From Chloroflexota bacterium (GTDB lineage: Bacteria; Chloroflexota; Dehalococcoidia; DSTF01; JACRBR01): a DNA stretch of 12,995 nucleotides. The number at the start of each line of letters is the position of its first letter. Positions within the stretch are counted from its first letter, which is position 1. The stretch lies in NCBI GenBank assembly GCA_025355835.1, contig JANXYW010000343.1:1-12995 (forward strand), read 5' to 3'. The position numbers were made by a program, and so were the translations under genes. Below the pieces are notes generated by a model. The model was not told the origin of the DNA. It did no database searches and saw only the letters and a list, made by a program, of their open reading frames with translations. Positions 1 to 7,750 of the stretch are shown in pieces.

Positions 1-143
1 CTTGGTCATGGTGCGTTAGGCATACCCGCGGGCACCCAAAGCGAGCAGTGTCAGGGGCGTTTTGCCCTGTCGGGATTTCGTATCGCTCCCGGCGGGGCCC
101 GGTCAAACCTACATTCCCTTAGGTAATTGGCCGACAATCCCTC

Positions 144-2051
144 ATGCGAACCCCCCGATCAGCCGCGAAGTCAGGCTCCCGAGTGCCAGGCGTCGTACGT
201 GTCCAGTCCAGGCTCGCCCAAATCGCAGTGCTCGCGTATCTGCTCGTAGGTTGCCTGTATCTGTGGTGGCGTACGGTGGATACGGTCAACTGGGACGCCC
301 CGGCAATCTCGCTCCCTTTCCTCTTCGCCGACTATCTCGGATTCGCGTTCTTCGGTCTATTCGCGGCGACCCTCTGGTCGCGCATTCGGCGTACACCGGG
401 AGTGCCTGTTCCGGGCAAGAGCGTGGACGTCTTCATCACGACGTATGACGAAGACATCGGTATCCTCGGAGCGACGATCGCCGCAGTCACCGCAATGGAT
501 TATCCCCACAAGAACTATGTCCTCGATGACGGGCGCCGCGCGGAGGTAAAAGCACTCTGCGATCAGCTTGGCGTGCAGTACCTGACGCGCGCCAACACCC
601 GGGGCGCAAAGGCAGGCAATATCAACGCCGCTCTCCCGGCGACGTCCGGGGAATTCATCGCCTTCTTTGATGCTGACCACGCGCCCTTCAAGCACTTCCT
701 TACCACGCTGCTCGGCTATTTTGACGATCCGAAGGTCGCGCTCGCCCAGGCGCCACAGTCGTATTACAACCTCGACTCATTCCAGCACGCGAGGTCAGTC
801 CGCTCGCGCGGCCAATCCCCGTGGCATGAGCAGTCCGTGTTTTACGACGCGATCCTGCCCGGCAAGGATCGATGGAACGCAGTTTTCTGGTGTGGTTCTG
901 GCGCCGTCATACGGCGCGAGGCGCTCATCGGCATCGGTGGCGTTGATACTCGAACCGTTACTGAGGACATGCACACAACGATGAGCTTGCATGCGGCCGG
1001 CTGGAAGAGCGCCTATCACGACGAGGAGTTGGCCGTAGGCATCGCCCCGGATGATGCCGAGGCGTTCCTCGGCCAACGCCTTCGATGGACGCAGGGCGCG
1101 ATGCAGATCTTCCGCCAAGACAACCCGCTCGCGAAACGCGGATTGAACTGGCGTCAACGCTTGGCGTACTTCACCAGCGTCGCCTACGTGTTCGAGTATC
1201 TACCCAAGCTGATCTACCTGGTGACGCCCATCATCGCGTTGAGCGTTGGCGCGCTACCGATGACCAACATGGGGTGGAACCTGCTTTATCGGTTCGTGCC
1301 GTACTATACGCTCGGTGTTGTCACGAACCGCCTACTGACGGCCGGCACGAACCCATACTTTCAGAGTGAGCGGTTTCACTTCGCCAAAATGACGATCGCC
1401 GTGAAGGCCATGGCATCGCTCGTTTGGCCCGGCGAGTTGAAATTCAACGTCACGCCGAAGAGCGGCGACGGCCAAGACCATCGATTCGCCAACCTGCGGC
1501 TGATTCGCTGGCAGATCGTGGCAGGTATCGGGAGTTTGGCGGCCGTGATCTGGGCAACGGCTGGTTACGAAACCGGGGCCGTATGGGCGCTAAGCGGGGT
1601 CTCTCTCGCCGTCACCATCGTTTGGGCGCTCTACAATGCCGGCATGATCGCGTCGCTGGCGCGGACGATCATGCGGCGTCATCATCGCCGCCAGCTGTAC
1701 CGCTTCGGCGTCGACCTGCGGGCCGTCGTCTCCAACGGGGCGATCTCGGCGCCGGCGCGGGTCGAGGATCTCTCCGGCCTTGGCGCCGGCTTCATCTCGC
1801 CGCTCGCACTTCAACGGGGTGCTGTCGTCGACTTGCGTTTCGAGTTGGCGCCCGGTCAATCCGTCGGCGCACAAGTCAAGGTAGGGACGGCACGCTCGCA
1901 CGGCGCAGGGTTTCGGTATGGCGCTGAATTCGTCGTCCTGCCGGAACAAGCGCGGCGCAGTCTCGTCTTGTTCCTCTACCAGCAGCACGCACCGACGCAT
2001 TTTTCCCGCGGAGACGCTCTTCCCGACTCAGAACGCCTGGCCGCAGCGTAA
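144..2051 (+). CDS. bcsA: BcsA-like cellulose synthase catalytic subunit (GT2 with PilZ domain)
   Basis: This 635-residue membrane glycosyltransferase probably polymerises a UDP-sugar, by family cellulose from UDP-glucose, and extrudes the chain across the cytoplasmic membrane. Two N-terminal membrane helices lie at about residues 25-43 and 53-78. The GT2 core shows LDDG (127-130), DAD (176-178), FWCGSGAVIRR (248-258), TED (273-275) and the processive QRLRW motif (311-315). More helices follow at about 340-400 and 453-505. FNVTPK (434-439) matches the FxVTxK gating-loop motif of BcsA. The C-terminal PilZ domain has RQLYR (516-520) and DLSGLG (542-547), the two c-di-GMP-binding signatures, so allosteric control by c-di-GMP is likely. 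It is shorter than proteobacterial BcsA (usually over 700 residues), mainly at the N terminus. No clear Shine-Dalgarno precedes the ATG at 144; a GTG at 183 is an alternative. No bcsB, bcsZ or cyclase gene is adjacent. The product polysaccharide could differ from cellulose. Confidence 0.9.
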   Translation: MRTPRSAAKSGSRVPGVVRVQSRLAQIAVLAYLLVGCLYLWWRTVDTVNWDAPAISLPFLFADYLGFAFFGLFAATLWSRIRRTPGVPVPGKSVDVFITTYDEDIGILGATIAAVTAMDYPHKNYVLDDGRRAEVKALCDQLGVQYLTRANTRGAKAGNINAALPATSGEFIAFFDADHAPFKHFLTTLLGYFDDPKVALAQAPQSYYNLDSFQHARSVRSRGQSPWHEQSVFYDAILPGKDRWNAVFWCGSGAVIRREALIGIGGVDTRTVTEDMHTTMSLHAAGWKSAYHDEELAVGIAPDDAEAFLGQRLRWTQGAMQIFRQDNPLAKRGLNWRQRLAYFTSVAYVFEYLPKLIYLVTPIIALSVGALPMTNMGWNLLYRFVPYYTLGVVTNRLLTAGTNPYFQSERFHFAKMTIAVKAMASLVWPGELKFNVTPKSGDGQDHRFANLRLIRWQIVAGIGSLAAVIWATAGYETGAVWALSGVSLAVTIVWALYNAGMIASLARTIMRRHHRRQLYRFGVDLRAVVSNGAISAPARVEDLSGLGAGFISPLALQRGAVVDLRFELAPGQSVGAQVKVGTARSHGAGFRYGAEFVVLPEQARRSLVLFLYQQHAPTHFSRGDALPDSERLAAA

Positions 2052-2216
2052 CGGAGCGGGCCTTTCGTCGCGGACACTATGAGGACATCGTGCTTCGGAC
2101 GCCGTCCGCCTCCTCCCTCTAGGCACCGCGTCATCGTAGAATCCTCGGATAAGGCACCGGTCTGCAATCGCGGGGGCGGCGTCTCAGCCCGGCAACACTC
2201 GAGATTGAAGTGCCAT

Positions 2217-2239
2217 GGCCGCTCGCCCGTGTGGCGGCC
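2217..2239 (-). terminator. GC-rich hairpin just downstream of the MFS stop
   Basis: GGCCGC (2217-2222) and GCGGCC (2234-2239) form a perfect 6-bp inverted repeat around an 11-base loop, starting 3 bases beyond the MFS stop codon. There is no T-run on either strand, so intrinsic termination is doubtful. It lies where the convergent bcsA and MFS transcripts meet. Confidence 0.25.
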
Positions 2240-2242
2240 GCG

Positions 2243-3697
2243 CTAGCCTGCGTCTTTCGCCTGCATGCGAAGCGGGCGAGGCGGCGTGTGCGCGGCGGCG
2301 TCGTCATCCACGGATGTGATCACGGTTGGCGGGAACGTGTGCAGGAATGCGGCTGCGGCGCAGGCTAGCGCGGCTGTCGCGACGACCACCAGGCCGACGA
2401 ATCTGAACGTTGCGACATCTGCGTGGCCGCCGGCGCCGTCGCTGAGGACGCCGGCGAGTAGGCCGGCACCCAAAATGCCACCGATGTAGCGCATCATCGA
2501 ACTTGTGCCTGAGGCCGACCCGGCGAGGCCCACCGGCGCCGACTCGATCGCGGCGGTCACGCTGGGGCCGGTGCCGAGACCCAGACCGACGCCGAGTACA
2601 CCGAGGCACGCCGCCAGCGATATCGCCGAGGCATCGGTACGCAGCACCGCGAGCAGCGCTATCGCGCCGACGAGCGCGAGCGCCGATCCTGCGAGCGATA
2701 GCGGCCGGCGGCCGAACGCGTCCGACAGGCGTCCACCTAGGGGCGCGATGATCGCGACGCAGATCGACATCGCGCCAAGCAGCAGGCCCGAGAGTTGTGT
2801 GCTCTTGCCCTGCACGTCCTTCACAAAGAACGGAATCATCAGCAGCGTCGTGTACATCGTCAGGTTCGTCAGCAGCACGAACGCCGTCGCCGCGCTGAAC
2901 GACCGGGCGCGGAACAGACGCCACTCTGCGGCGGGTGCTGGCGTCACCCATTGACGCCAGATGAACGCCGCGCCGACCGCGACGACGGCCAGCCATCGCA
3001 CGGCCGACGTTGCCGGATCCTCGCCGTCGCGCAGCACCGACAGCTGGAGCGTGACGCCACCCAACAGGCCAACGAACAGCGCGGTTCCCAGCCAGTCGAC
3101 CGGCGCGCGAACGGTCGTGCGAACTTCTTCGAGATGAAGCCGCGGCAGCAGGATCAGCGCCGCGATCGGAAACGGCAGGCTGAGCAGGAAGACCAGGCGC
3201 CACGAACCCAGCGCCAGCGCCGCTGCGCCCAGCAGTGGTCCGCTCGCCGCCGCGGCGGACAAGATCGACCCGTTGATGCCGTTGAGCCGGCCAAGGCGCT
3301 CCGGCGGCGCGCCCGTCCGAAGCATTGCCATGCCGTTCGGGATGAGCACGGCGCCGGCGACGGCCTGCGCCATGCGAAACGCGACGAGCAGCGCGAACGT
3401 TGGTGCGAGCATCGCGCCGATCGATAGGACGAGGAACGCAAGCAAGCCGGTGCGGAAGACGCGGATGCGGCCGACCTGATCGCCCAGCCGCCCGCCCAGC
3501 GGTTGCGCAACCGCCATCGCGATCAGGTAGCCGGAGATCAGCCATCCCGCTGTCGCATGGCTCAGCCCGAACTCGTGCCGAATCTCGGGCAGCGCCACTG
3601 CGATCATCGTCGAATTCAGCGGCGCCAGCACGGCGCCGAGCGACGAAACCGCGAGCAGCAGCGGCAGGCCCGAGCGGCGCGGCGTCATTGCGCTCAT
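2243..3697 (-). CDS. MFS multidrug exporter, DHA2 (14-TM, EmrB/QacA-like) family
   Basis: This 484-residue proton-coupled exporter of the cytoplasmic membrane can be parsed into 14 hydrophobic helices, the number typical of the DHA2 drug:H+ antiporter family rather than the 12-helix DHA1 family. Helix 1 carries the DHA2-style stretch LNSTMIAVALPEI (27-39). Motif A is GGRLGDQVGRIR (68-79) between helices 2 and 3. The antiporter motif C lies in helix 5 around ASGPLLGA (151-158). A second motif A-like loop, GGRLSDAFGRRP, occurs in the C-terminal half. The substrate cannot be read from sequence. The start is taken at the first ATG; a second ATG three codons on (3688) is equally possible and neither has a strong Shine-Dalgarno. 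It follows the phosphohistidine-domain gene at 3806-5488 on the same strand after about 108 bases, so co-transcription is plausible. Confidence 0.9.
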   Translation of the reverse strand: MSAMTPRRSGLPLLLAVSSLGAVLAPLNSTMIAVALPEIRHEFGLSHATAGWLISGYLIAMAVAQPLGGRLGDQVGRIRVFRTGLLAFLVLSIGAMLAPTFALLVAFRMAQAVAGAVLIPNGMAMLRTGAPPERLGRLNGINGSILSAAAASGPLLGAAALALGSWRLVFLLSLPFPIAALILLPRLHLEEVRTTVRAPVDWLGTALFVGLLGGVTLQLSVLRDGEDPATSAVRWLAVVAVGAAFIWRQWVTPAPAAEWRLFRARSFSAATAFVLLTNLTMYTTLLMIPFFVKDVQGKSTQLSGLLLGAMSICVAIIAPLGGRLSDAFGRRPLSLAGSALALVGAIALLAVLRTDASAISLAACLGVLGVGLGLGTGPSVTAAIESAPVGLAGSASGTSSMMRYIGGILGAGLLAGVLSDGAGGHADVATFRFVGLVVVATAALACAAAAFLHTFPPTVITSVDDDAAAHTPPRPLRMQAKDAG

Positions 3698-3781
3698 CGC
3701 GCGGATCGCCGCGACGGCATCATCGGGGGCTCGCGATCAGCACCGCAGCGGTCGTCCACCCAGCCAGGCCGCCTTCGTGAT

Positions 3782-3799
3782 CTCTGTGGTGAGAACCGA
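3782..3799. repeat. Dispersed short repeat, copy 1 (CTCTGTGGTGAGAACCGA)
   Basis: This 18-base sequence is identical to 9185-9202. It lies between the stop of the phosphohistidine gene and the MFS start. Read on the minus strand it contains CACCACAGAG, a type of CAGAG-rich word that I recall as common in intergenic DNA of several bacterial phyla. Related, less perfect copies are at 5590-5603 and 9381-9400. Confidence 0.6.
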
Positions 3800-3805
3800 T
3801 GGGCG

Positions 3806-5488
3806 TCATCCGCGCGTCTTGTCACTGAGCACCGTCGCGACGCCCGTGCTGCCGTCGACGCGCACGCGCATGCCGTCTCGAAGCACGCTCGTGCCATTCA
3901 CGGTGCCCGCGATGCACGGGATCCCGTACTCGCGCGCGACGATCGCGCAGTGCGAAAGCGGCCCGCCGCTGTCGGCGACGACGGCGGCGGCGACGCCGAA
4001 GAGCGGCGTCCAGGCGGGCATCGTCATGCGGCAGACCAGCACATCGCCGGGAAGCAGCTTGCCCGCGTCATCCAGCGTCAGCACGATTTTCGCGATGCCG
4101 GTGACGACGCCGGAAGAGCACGGGTGGCCCGTGATGACGTTCGCATCCTCCGATGGCAGCAGCCCCACGCCGAAGAACTTCGTCAACATCGGATCCGGCG
4201 GCGCATCTTCGGGCGGCGGCGTCCCGATAAACTGAGGCGCTTGCAGCGACGCCTGCCGCCCATGCTCGCGTCGCCGCCCCGGTACGTCGCGGCTCATCGT
4301 TGGGGAAGGCGCACCGTCAGCGATGCCGCAGATCTCATCGTACGTCAGATAGAACACGTCCTCCGGATCCGCGAGCAGCTTGTCCGCAACCAGCTTCTTT
4401 GCCAGTTCCAGCACGCCGTGGCGCATCACCGCCGTGAACCCTTGATCGATGGAGAAGTTGTGGTCTTCGGCGATCGGAACGTACTGCTGCGCCATCGGTA
4501 GCAGGCCGCGGAACACCAGCCGCAACTCGTCCGGCAGCCGCGCCTCCAGCTCGTCCGAGAGGCGATCGCGGCGTTCGGCGTGGGCGGCGTGCGCGGCGAA
4601 CGGATCCTGCGCGTCGTCCTTCGCGATGTACCCCTTCAATTGCGTCAGCGGCGTCGACGGATCCTCGTGCCACGACTTGTGGCCGATTTCGAAGAACAGA
4701 TCGGATCGCCAGCCGTAGGCATCGAGGAACGCCCGCAGTCGCGTCTCGAACTCGCCGGACTTGGGATGAGGCTGGATCTCCAAAGCGCCGTTTCGCACGC
4801 GCGATGCCAGCACGACCGACTTGAGCGCGTCGTCGGCCCGCACCCAGCGGCTGAGATCCCACAACGCGCGACCCGTCTCGACCGACTTGTTGTCGAAGCC
4901 TTGCAATAGCTGGCGCGATAGCGTGACGCCCTCCGCACCCAGTGCCGCGCCGATCGCTTCTTCCAACGCAAACACCGCGTTCATCGGCGGAAGGTTGACC
5001 CGCATGTGGATGTCCCACACATCCACCAGATCCGCACGCCGATCCACGATGAAGCGCGCTACCTGTTGCGCGGAGCTGCCGTCGTAGTCGAAATCGAGGA
5101 TCTTCCGGGCGCGCTCCTGCACCTGCGGCTCGAAGGTCTCTCGCCAGTCGCGAAGCACCGTCGGCGCCAGCTCCATCGTCACGCGCTGTGTCTCGATCAA
5201 GCGCGCTTCGATCACGGCCATGTCGAACGAAATCGGAATGGGCGACAAGTAGACGTACCCGTTCTGGATTGACACGCCTAGTCCGCTAATCGGCAGCATC
5301 AACAGCGCCATCGATCGACCTGCGCCTTCCGCGAACGCCGGCTGGAAGAACGTCGCGGTGAGCGGCGTGACCGGCAGCGGGTTGTGCATCACGTCCTGGA
5401 ACCAGTGCGCTTGCTCCTGCGCCGGGTCGTCCCACGCAATCGGAAACTCAGCGGGCGATTTCGCCCGCCCGATCTCGGTCGTCGTCAC
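3806..5488 (-). CDS. ATP-grasp-less phosphohistidine (PEP-utilizer mobile domain) protein, RPH-like
   Basis: This 560-residue cytosolic protein is built like the second and third domains of rifampicin phosphotransferase/PEP synthase-type enzymes. The N-terminal helical region contains MHNPLPVTPL (34-43), resembling the family's substrate-domain entry motif. FLDAYGWR (254-261) and SWHEDP resemble the usual YGHR...PRWxE block. PEDVFYLTYDEI (375-386) matches the family's DVFFLT..E segment. The C-terminal swivelling domain (about 454-555) has WTPLF and DSGGPLSHCAIVAREYGIPC with the predicted phosphoacceptor His513 (codon 3950-3952). The N-terminal ATP-grasp/PPDK_N domain is absent, so it cannot by itself take phosphate from ATP. 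The open frame extends to an ATG at 5677, but that extension is Arg/Gly/Cys-rich and unlike protein. The GTG at 5488, preceded by GAGGGAGG at 5493-5500, is the better start. A paralogue is at 11140-12699. MFS exporter is next downstream. Substrate unknown. Confidence 0.85.
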   Translation of the reverse strand: MTTTEIGRAKSPAEFPIAWDDPAQEQAHWFQDVMHNPLPVTPLTATFFQPAFAEGAGRSMALLMLPISGLGVSIQNGYVYLSPIPISFDMAVIEARLIETQRVTMELAPTVLRDWRETFEPQVQERARKILDFDYDGSSAQQVARFIVDRRADLVDVWDIHMRVNLPPMNAVFALEEAIGAALGAEGVTLSRQLLQGFDNKSVETGRALWDLSRWVRADDALKSVVLASRVRNGALEIQPHPKSGEFETRLRAFLDAYGWRSDLFFEIGHKSWHEDPSTPLTQLKGYIAKDDAQDPFAAHAAHAERRDRLSDELEARLPDELRLVFRGLLPMAQQYVPIAEDHNFSIDQGFTAVMRHGVLELAKKLVADKLLADPEDVFYLTYDEICGIADGAPSPTMSRDVPGRRREHGRQASLQAPQFIGTPPPEDAPPDPMLTKFFGVGLLPSEDANVITGHPCSSGVVTGIAKIVLTLDDAGKLLPGDVLVCRMTMPAWTPLFGVAAAVVADSGGPLSHCAIVAREYGIPCIAGTVNGTSVLRDGMRVRVDGSTGVATVLSDKTRG

Positions 5489-5492
5489 GTGT

Positions 5493-5500
5493 CCTCCCTC
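5493..5500 (-). promoter_or_regulatory. Ribosome binding site deciding the GTG start at 5488
   Basis: On the minus strand GAGGGAGG is followed by ACAC and then GTG. It contains GGAGG 4 bases and GAGGG 7 bases before the start codon. This is the clearest Shine-Dalgarno near this gene and supports GTG initiation at 5488 rather than the ATG 63 codons upstream. Confidence 0.7.
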
Positions 5501-5511
5501 AGTAGGCGTGC

Positions 5512-5537
5512 GTCTACGGGAGTGCCCGCCCGTAGAC
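5512..5537 (-). promoter_or_regulatory. Perfect 9-bp dyad upstream of the phosphohistidine gene (operator or 5' UTR hairpin)
   Basis: GTCTACGGG (5512-5520) and CCCGTAGAC (5529-5537) are perfect inverted repeats separated by 8 bases. The dyad ends 23 bases before the GTG start on the minus strand. Just upstream on that strand is TATGCT, a weak -10-like hexamer, with a poor -35 (TGGCGA) 17 bases before it. If transcription started there, the dyad would overlap the initiation site, as a repressor operator would. It could instead be an RNA hairpin in the leader or repeat debris; CTACGG/CCGTAG words recur at 5710-5722. Confidence 0.4.
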
Positions 5538-5589
5538 TCGCAGCATAATCCCCCACGATGCCGCTCGCCAGACGGGCCGCCGCAAGACA

Positions 5590-5603
5590 CTGTGGTGAAC
5601 CGG
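5590..5603. repeat. Dispersed short repeat, copy 2 (CTGTGGTGAACCGG)
   Basis: This matches the core of the repeats at 3784-3799 and 9187-9202 (CTGTGGTGA followed by AACC) with a two-base deletion after CTGTGGTGA. It lies upstream of the phosphohistidine gene. Confidence 0.4.
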
Positions 5604-5681
5604 ATGAACTGTTCGTGACGAGCGCGGGTACTCCGCCCGCGTCCCCACGGGCACCGCGCGTCACATGCGAAGGACAAACGA

Positions 5682-5817
5682 CCATCCGATGCCCCTCGCC
5701 ACGTCGTGCCTACGGCCCGTAGCGGAGAGGGGTGGCCGAAGGCCGGGGGCGAGGTGATCGGCTGGCACGATGTGCCATCTGCGAGAAGCTGACACGCTGA
5801 CCGCGTGGCAAGCTGAC
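5682..5817. repeat. Composite intergenic element, copy A
   Basis: This shares an ordered set of blocks with 7842-7965. CCATCCGAT (5682-5690) comes first. Next is an imperfect inverted repeat opening with CCCCTC (5692-5697) and closing with GAGGGG (5727-5732), with an inner CTACGG/CCGTAG stem (5710-5722). Then comes a 26-base block at 5731-5756 (GGTGGCCGAAGGCCGG...), which matches the other copy at 23 of 26 positions. It ends in tandem octamers (5786-5817). It lies immediately downstream of the ABC exporter stop codon. No open frame or transposase is associated, so it looks like a small non-autonomous (REP/MITE-like) element or terminator cassette. Confidence 0.6.
5786..5817. repeat. Degenerate tandem octamers (AAGCTGAC), four units
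   Basis: Four contiguous 8-base units read AAGCTGAC, ACGCTGAC, CGCGTGGC and AAGCTGAC; the third is degenerate. On the minus strand they become GTCAGCTT-type units that begin 4 bases after the ABC exporter stop codon (5822-5824). Confidence 0.55.
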
Positions 5818-5821
5818 CAGC

Positions 5822-7681
5822 CTAACCCGCCGCGACCACACCATCGTCCCGCGTCGGCGCTGCTCCGTCACCCGAGAACTGCTGACGGTACAGCGATGCG
5901 TAGAGCCCGCCGCGCGCAAGCAACGCGTCGTGCTTGCCGCGCTCTACGATGCGGCCGCCATCGACGACGAAGATCTCATCCGCGCGCAGGATCGTGCTGA
6001 GCCGGTGCGCGATGATCAGCGTCGTGCGCCCGCGCGCCAGATCTTCCAGCGCGAGCTGGATCACGCGCTCGGAGTGCGAATCGAGCGACGACGTCGCTTC
6101 GTCGAGAATGAGGATTGGCGCGTCCTTCAGCACAGCGCGCGCGATCGCGACGCGCTGCTTCTCGCCGCCCGAGAGACGATAGCCGCGCTCGCCGACGATT
6201 GTGTCGTAGCCGCGCGGCAGCCCGTCGACGAATTCGTGGATGTACGCGGCACGCGCCGCGGCGTGCACCTCATCGTCCGTCGCCTCCGGACGCGCGTAGC
6301 GGATGTTGTCGCGGATCGACGCGTGGAACAGGTACGGCTCCTGCGTCACGACGCCGATCGCATCGCTGAGCGATGCCAGCGTAATGTCGCGCACGTCGTG
6401 GCCGTCGATCAGCACGCGGCCGGCGTCGGCGTCGTACAGTCGCGGCAGCAGGTACGTGATCGTCGTCTTGCCTGCGCCTGAGGGGCCGACGAGCGCCGCC
6501 GACTGCCCCGGCGGGATCTCGATCGAGACATCCGCTAGCGCCGGGATGTCGTCGCCGTACGAGAAGTTGATGTGCTCGTACGCGACGCGCCCCGCAGGAC
6601 GCGCGAGCGCCACCGCATGCGGCGACTCGACGATGTCGGGCGGCTGATCGCCGTAATCGAACACGCGCTCGAACAGCGCCAGCGAGCTCTGCACCGTGAT
6701 CCACACCGATAGCAGCTGCGTCACCGGCGAAAAGATGCGCGTCACCAGCGCCGCGAATGCGACGACGTTGCCTGCCGACAGATTGCCGGAGATCACCTGC
6801 TTGCCGCCGTACCAGTAGACCAGCGCCGGCGCGAGGCTGCCGAACAGGCCGAGCAGCATGAAGAACCAGCGCCCCGTCATCAGCCGCCGGAACGTCAGAT
6901 CGCGCACGTCGCGATTCGTGTGGTCGAAGCGCGCGTACTCGTACGACTGCCGGCCGAAGATCTTCGTGAGCAGCGCCCCGTTGACCGAAAGTGTCTCCTG
7001 CATCTGCGCATTCATGTCGCCGACGCGCTCTTGCGTGCGCGCGAGCAATCGCCGTTGCACGCCGCCGACAATGCGCGTCGGGATGATGAACAGTGGTAGC
7101 GCCGCCAGCGAAAAGATCGTCAGGCGCCAGTCCAAAAACGCCATCAACACGACCGTCGTGACGACGATGATTAAGTTAGAGAAGACGCTGGTGAAGCTGT
7201 TCGTGACGGCGTCCTGGATGCCGCCGACATCGTTGTTCAGCCGCGACAGGATCTCGCCGCTGCGCGTCGAGGTGAAGAAGCGCAGGGACATCTTCTGTAG
7301 GTGCGCGTAGAGGTGATTGCGCATGTCATACATCACCCCCTGGCCGACGCGATTGTTGAGGTAGGACTGCACCACGCTGAGGAGCGCGCTGACGAGCACG
7401 GCGGCGAAGATCAGCAGCGCATCGATATCGACACGATGCGCGTCCTTCGTCTTGCTGATGTTGTCGATGATCGCCGCGAACAGCAGCGGAGGCGCCAGTC
7501 CGATCAGCGCCGAGGCCGTGACCGTCGCTAGCAGCGCCAGTACGGAAATCCGATACGGCCGGAAGATGGCCGCGACGCGCCGCAAGATCGCCCACGAGCT
7601 CGCCCGAGGCCGAGCCCGCTCGCCCAACAGCCCGTGCGACATGCCCGCTCCCGGCCCCGCGCCACCGCGATTCATCATCAC
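5822..7681 (-). CDS. ABC exporter, fused permease and ATPase (MsbA/LmrA-like half-transporter)
   Basis: This 619-residue protein would work as a homodimer, or a heterodimer with a partner not in the window, exporting a lipid or hydrophobic compound with ATP hydrolysis. The transmembrane domain spans about residues 45-335 with helices near 45-73, 88-107, 160-185, 187-205, 270-290 and 302-320. The ATPase domain has Walker A GPSGAGKTT (399-407), Q-loop TQEPYLF (446-452), signature LSGGEKQ (503-509), Walker B ILILDEAT (523-530) with catalytic Glu528, and H-loop His559. All are intact, so an active ATPase is expected. The substrate is not predictable. The start is uncertain: the first codons are GTG-ATG-ATG with AGGTGAT overlapping them, and an ATG at 7642 has a well-placed GGGAG. 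The gene is flanked on both sides by repeat-bearing gaps, so it may be transcribed separately from its neighbours. Confidence 0.93.
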   Translation of the reverse strand: MMMNRGGAGPGAGMSHGLLGERARPRASSWAILRRVAAIFRPYRISVLALLATVTASALIGLAPPLLFAAIIDNISKTKDAHRVDIDALLIFAAVLVSALLSVVQSYLNNRVGQGVMYDMRNHLYAHLQKMSLRFFTSTRSGEILSRLNNDVGGIQDAVTNSFTSVFSNLIIVVTTVVLMAFLDWRLTIFSLAALPLFIIPTRIVGGVQRRLLARTQERVGDMNAQMQETLSVNGALLTKIFGRQSYEYARFDHTNRDVRDLTFRRLMTGRWFFMLLGLFGSLAPALVYWYGGKQVISGNLSAGNVVAFAALVTRIFSPVTQLLSVWITVQSSLALFERVFDYGDQPPDIVESPHAVALARPAGRVAYEHINFSYGDDIPALADVSIEIPPGQSAALVGPSGAGKTTITYLLPRLYDADAGRVLIDGHDVRDITLASLSDAIGVVTQEPYLFHASIRDNIRYARPEATDDEVHAAARAAYIHEFVDGLPRGYDTIVGERGYRLSGGEKQRVAIARAVLKDAPILILDEATSSLDSHSERVIQLALEDLARGRTTLIIAHRLSTILRADEIFVVDGGRIVERGKHDALLARGGLYASLYRQQFSGDGAAPTRDDGVVAAG

Positions 7682-7750
7682 CTATGCATGGTGGCACATA
7701 GAAGCAGAAGGCGAACGCGCGCATCGGAGCGCAGCTTGAAACCCACTTCT

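Larger units (their letters stand above)
5489..5821. other. Gene-free gap rich in inverted and dispersed repeats
   Basis: This 333-base gap lies between the start of the phosphohistidine gene and the stop of the ABC exporter gene. It holds, from low to high coordinates: a ribosome binding site, a perfect dyad (5512-5537), a CTGTGGTGA repeat (5590-5603), a 6-bp hairpin CGCGGG/CCCGCG (5623-5641), and a composite repeat element with tandem octamers (5682-5817). I see no credible small gene in it. Confidence 0.6.

Noticed and set aside
77..106. Minus-strand promoter-like pair TTGACC, 18 bases, TACGAA
   Set aside because: The -35 is good but the -10 matches poorly, and there is no visible gene to the left within the window.
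40..130. Possible c-di-GMP riboswitch before bcsA
   Set aside because: A short stem (CAGGGGC/GCCCTG with a bulge, 52-69) is present, but the conserved GEMM core and tetraloop receptor are not recognisable.
2304..3545. 413-residue minus-strand open frame within the MFS gene
   Set aside because: It is a different frame of the same strand as the MFS exporter, extremely Arg/Gly-rich with no motifs, so a shadow frame.
3503..4501. 332-residue plus-strand open frame across the MFS and phosphohistidine genes
   Set aside because: It spans two real genes and the gap between them and has an Arg/His/Gln-rich composition typical of antisense shadows.
5489..5677. 63-codon N-terminal extension of the phosphohistidine protein from an ATG at 5677
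   Set aside because: The extension is Arg/Gly/Cys-rich, covers the dyad, and is bypassed by a GTG with a strong Shine-Dalgarno at 5488.
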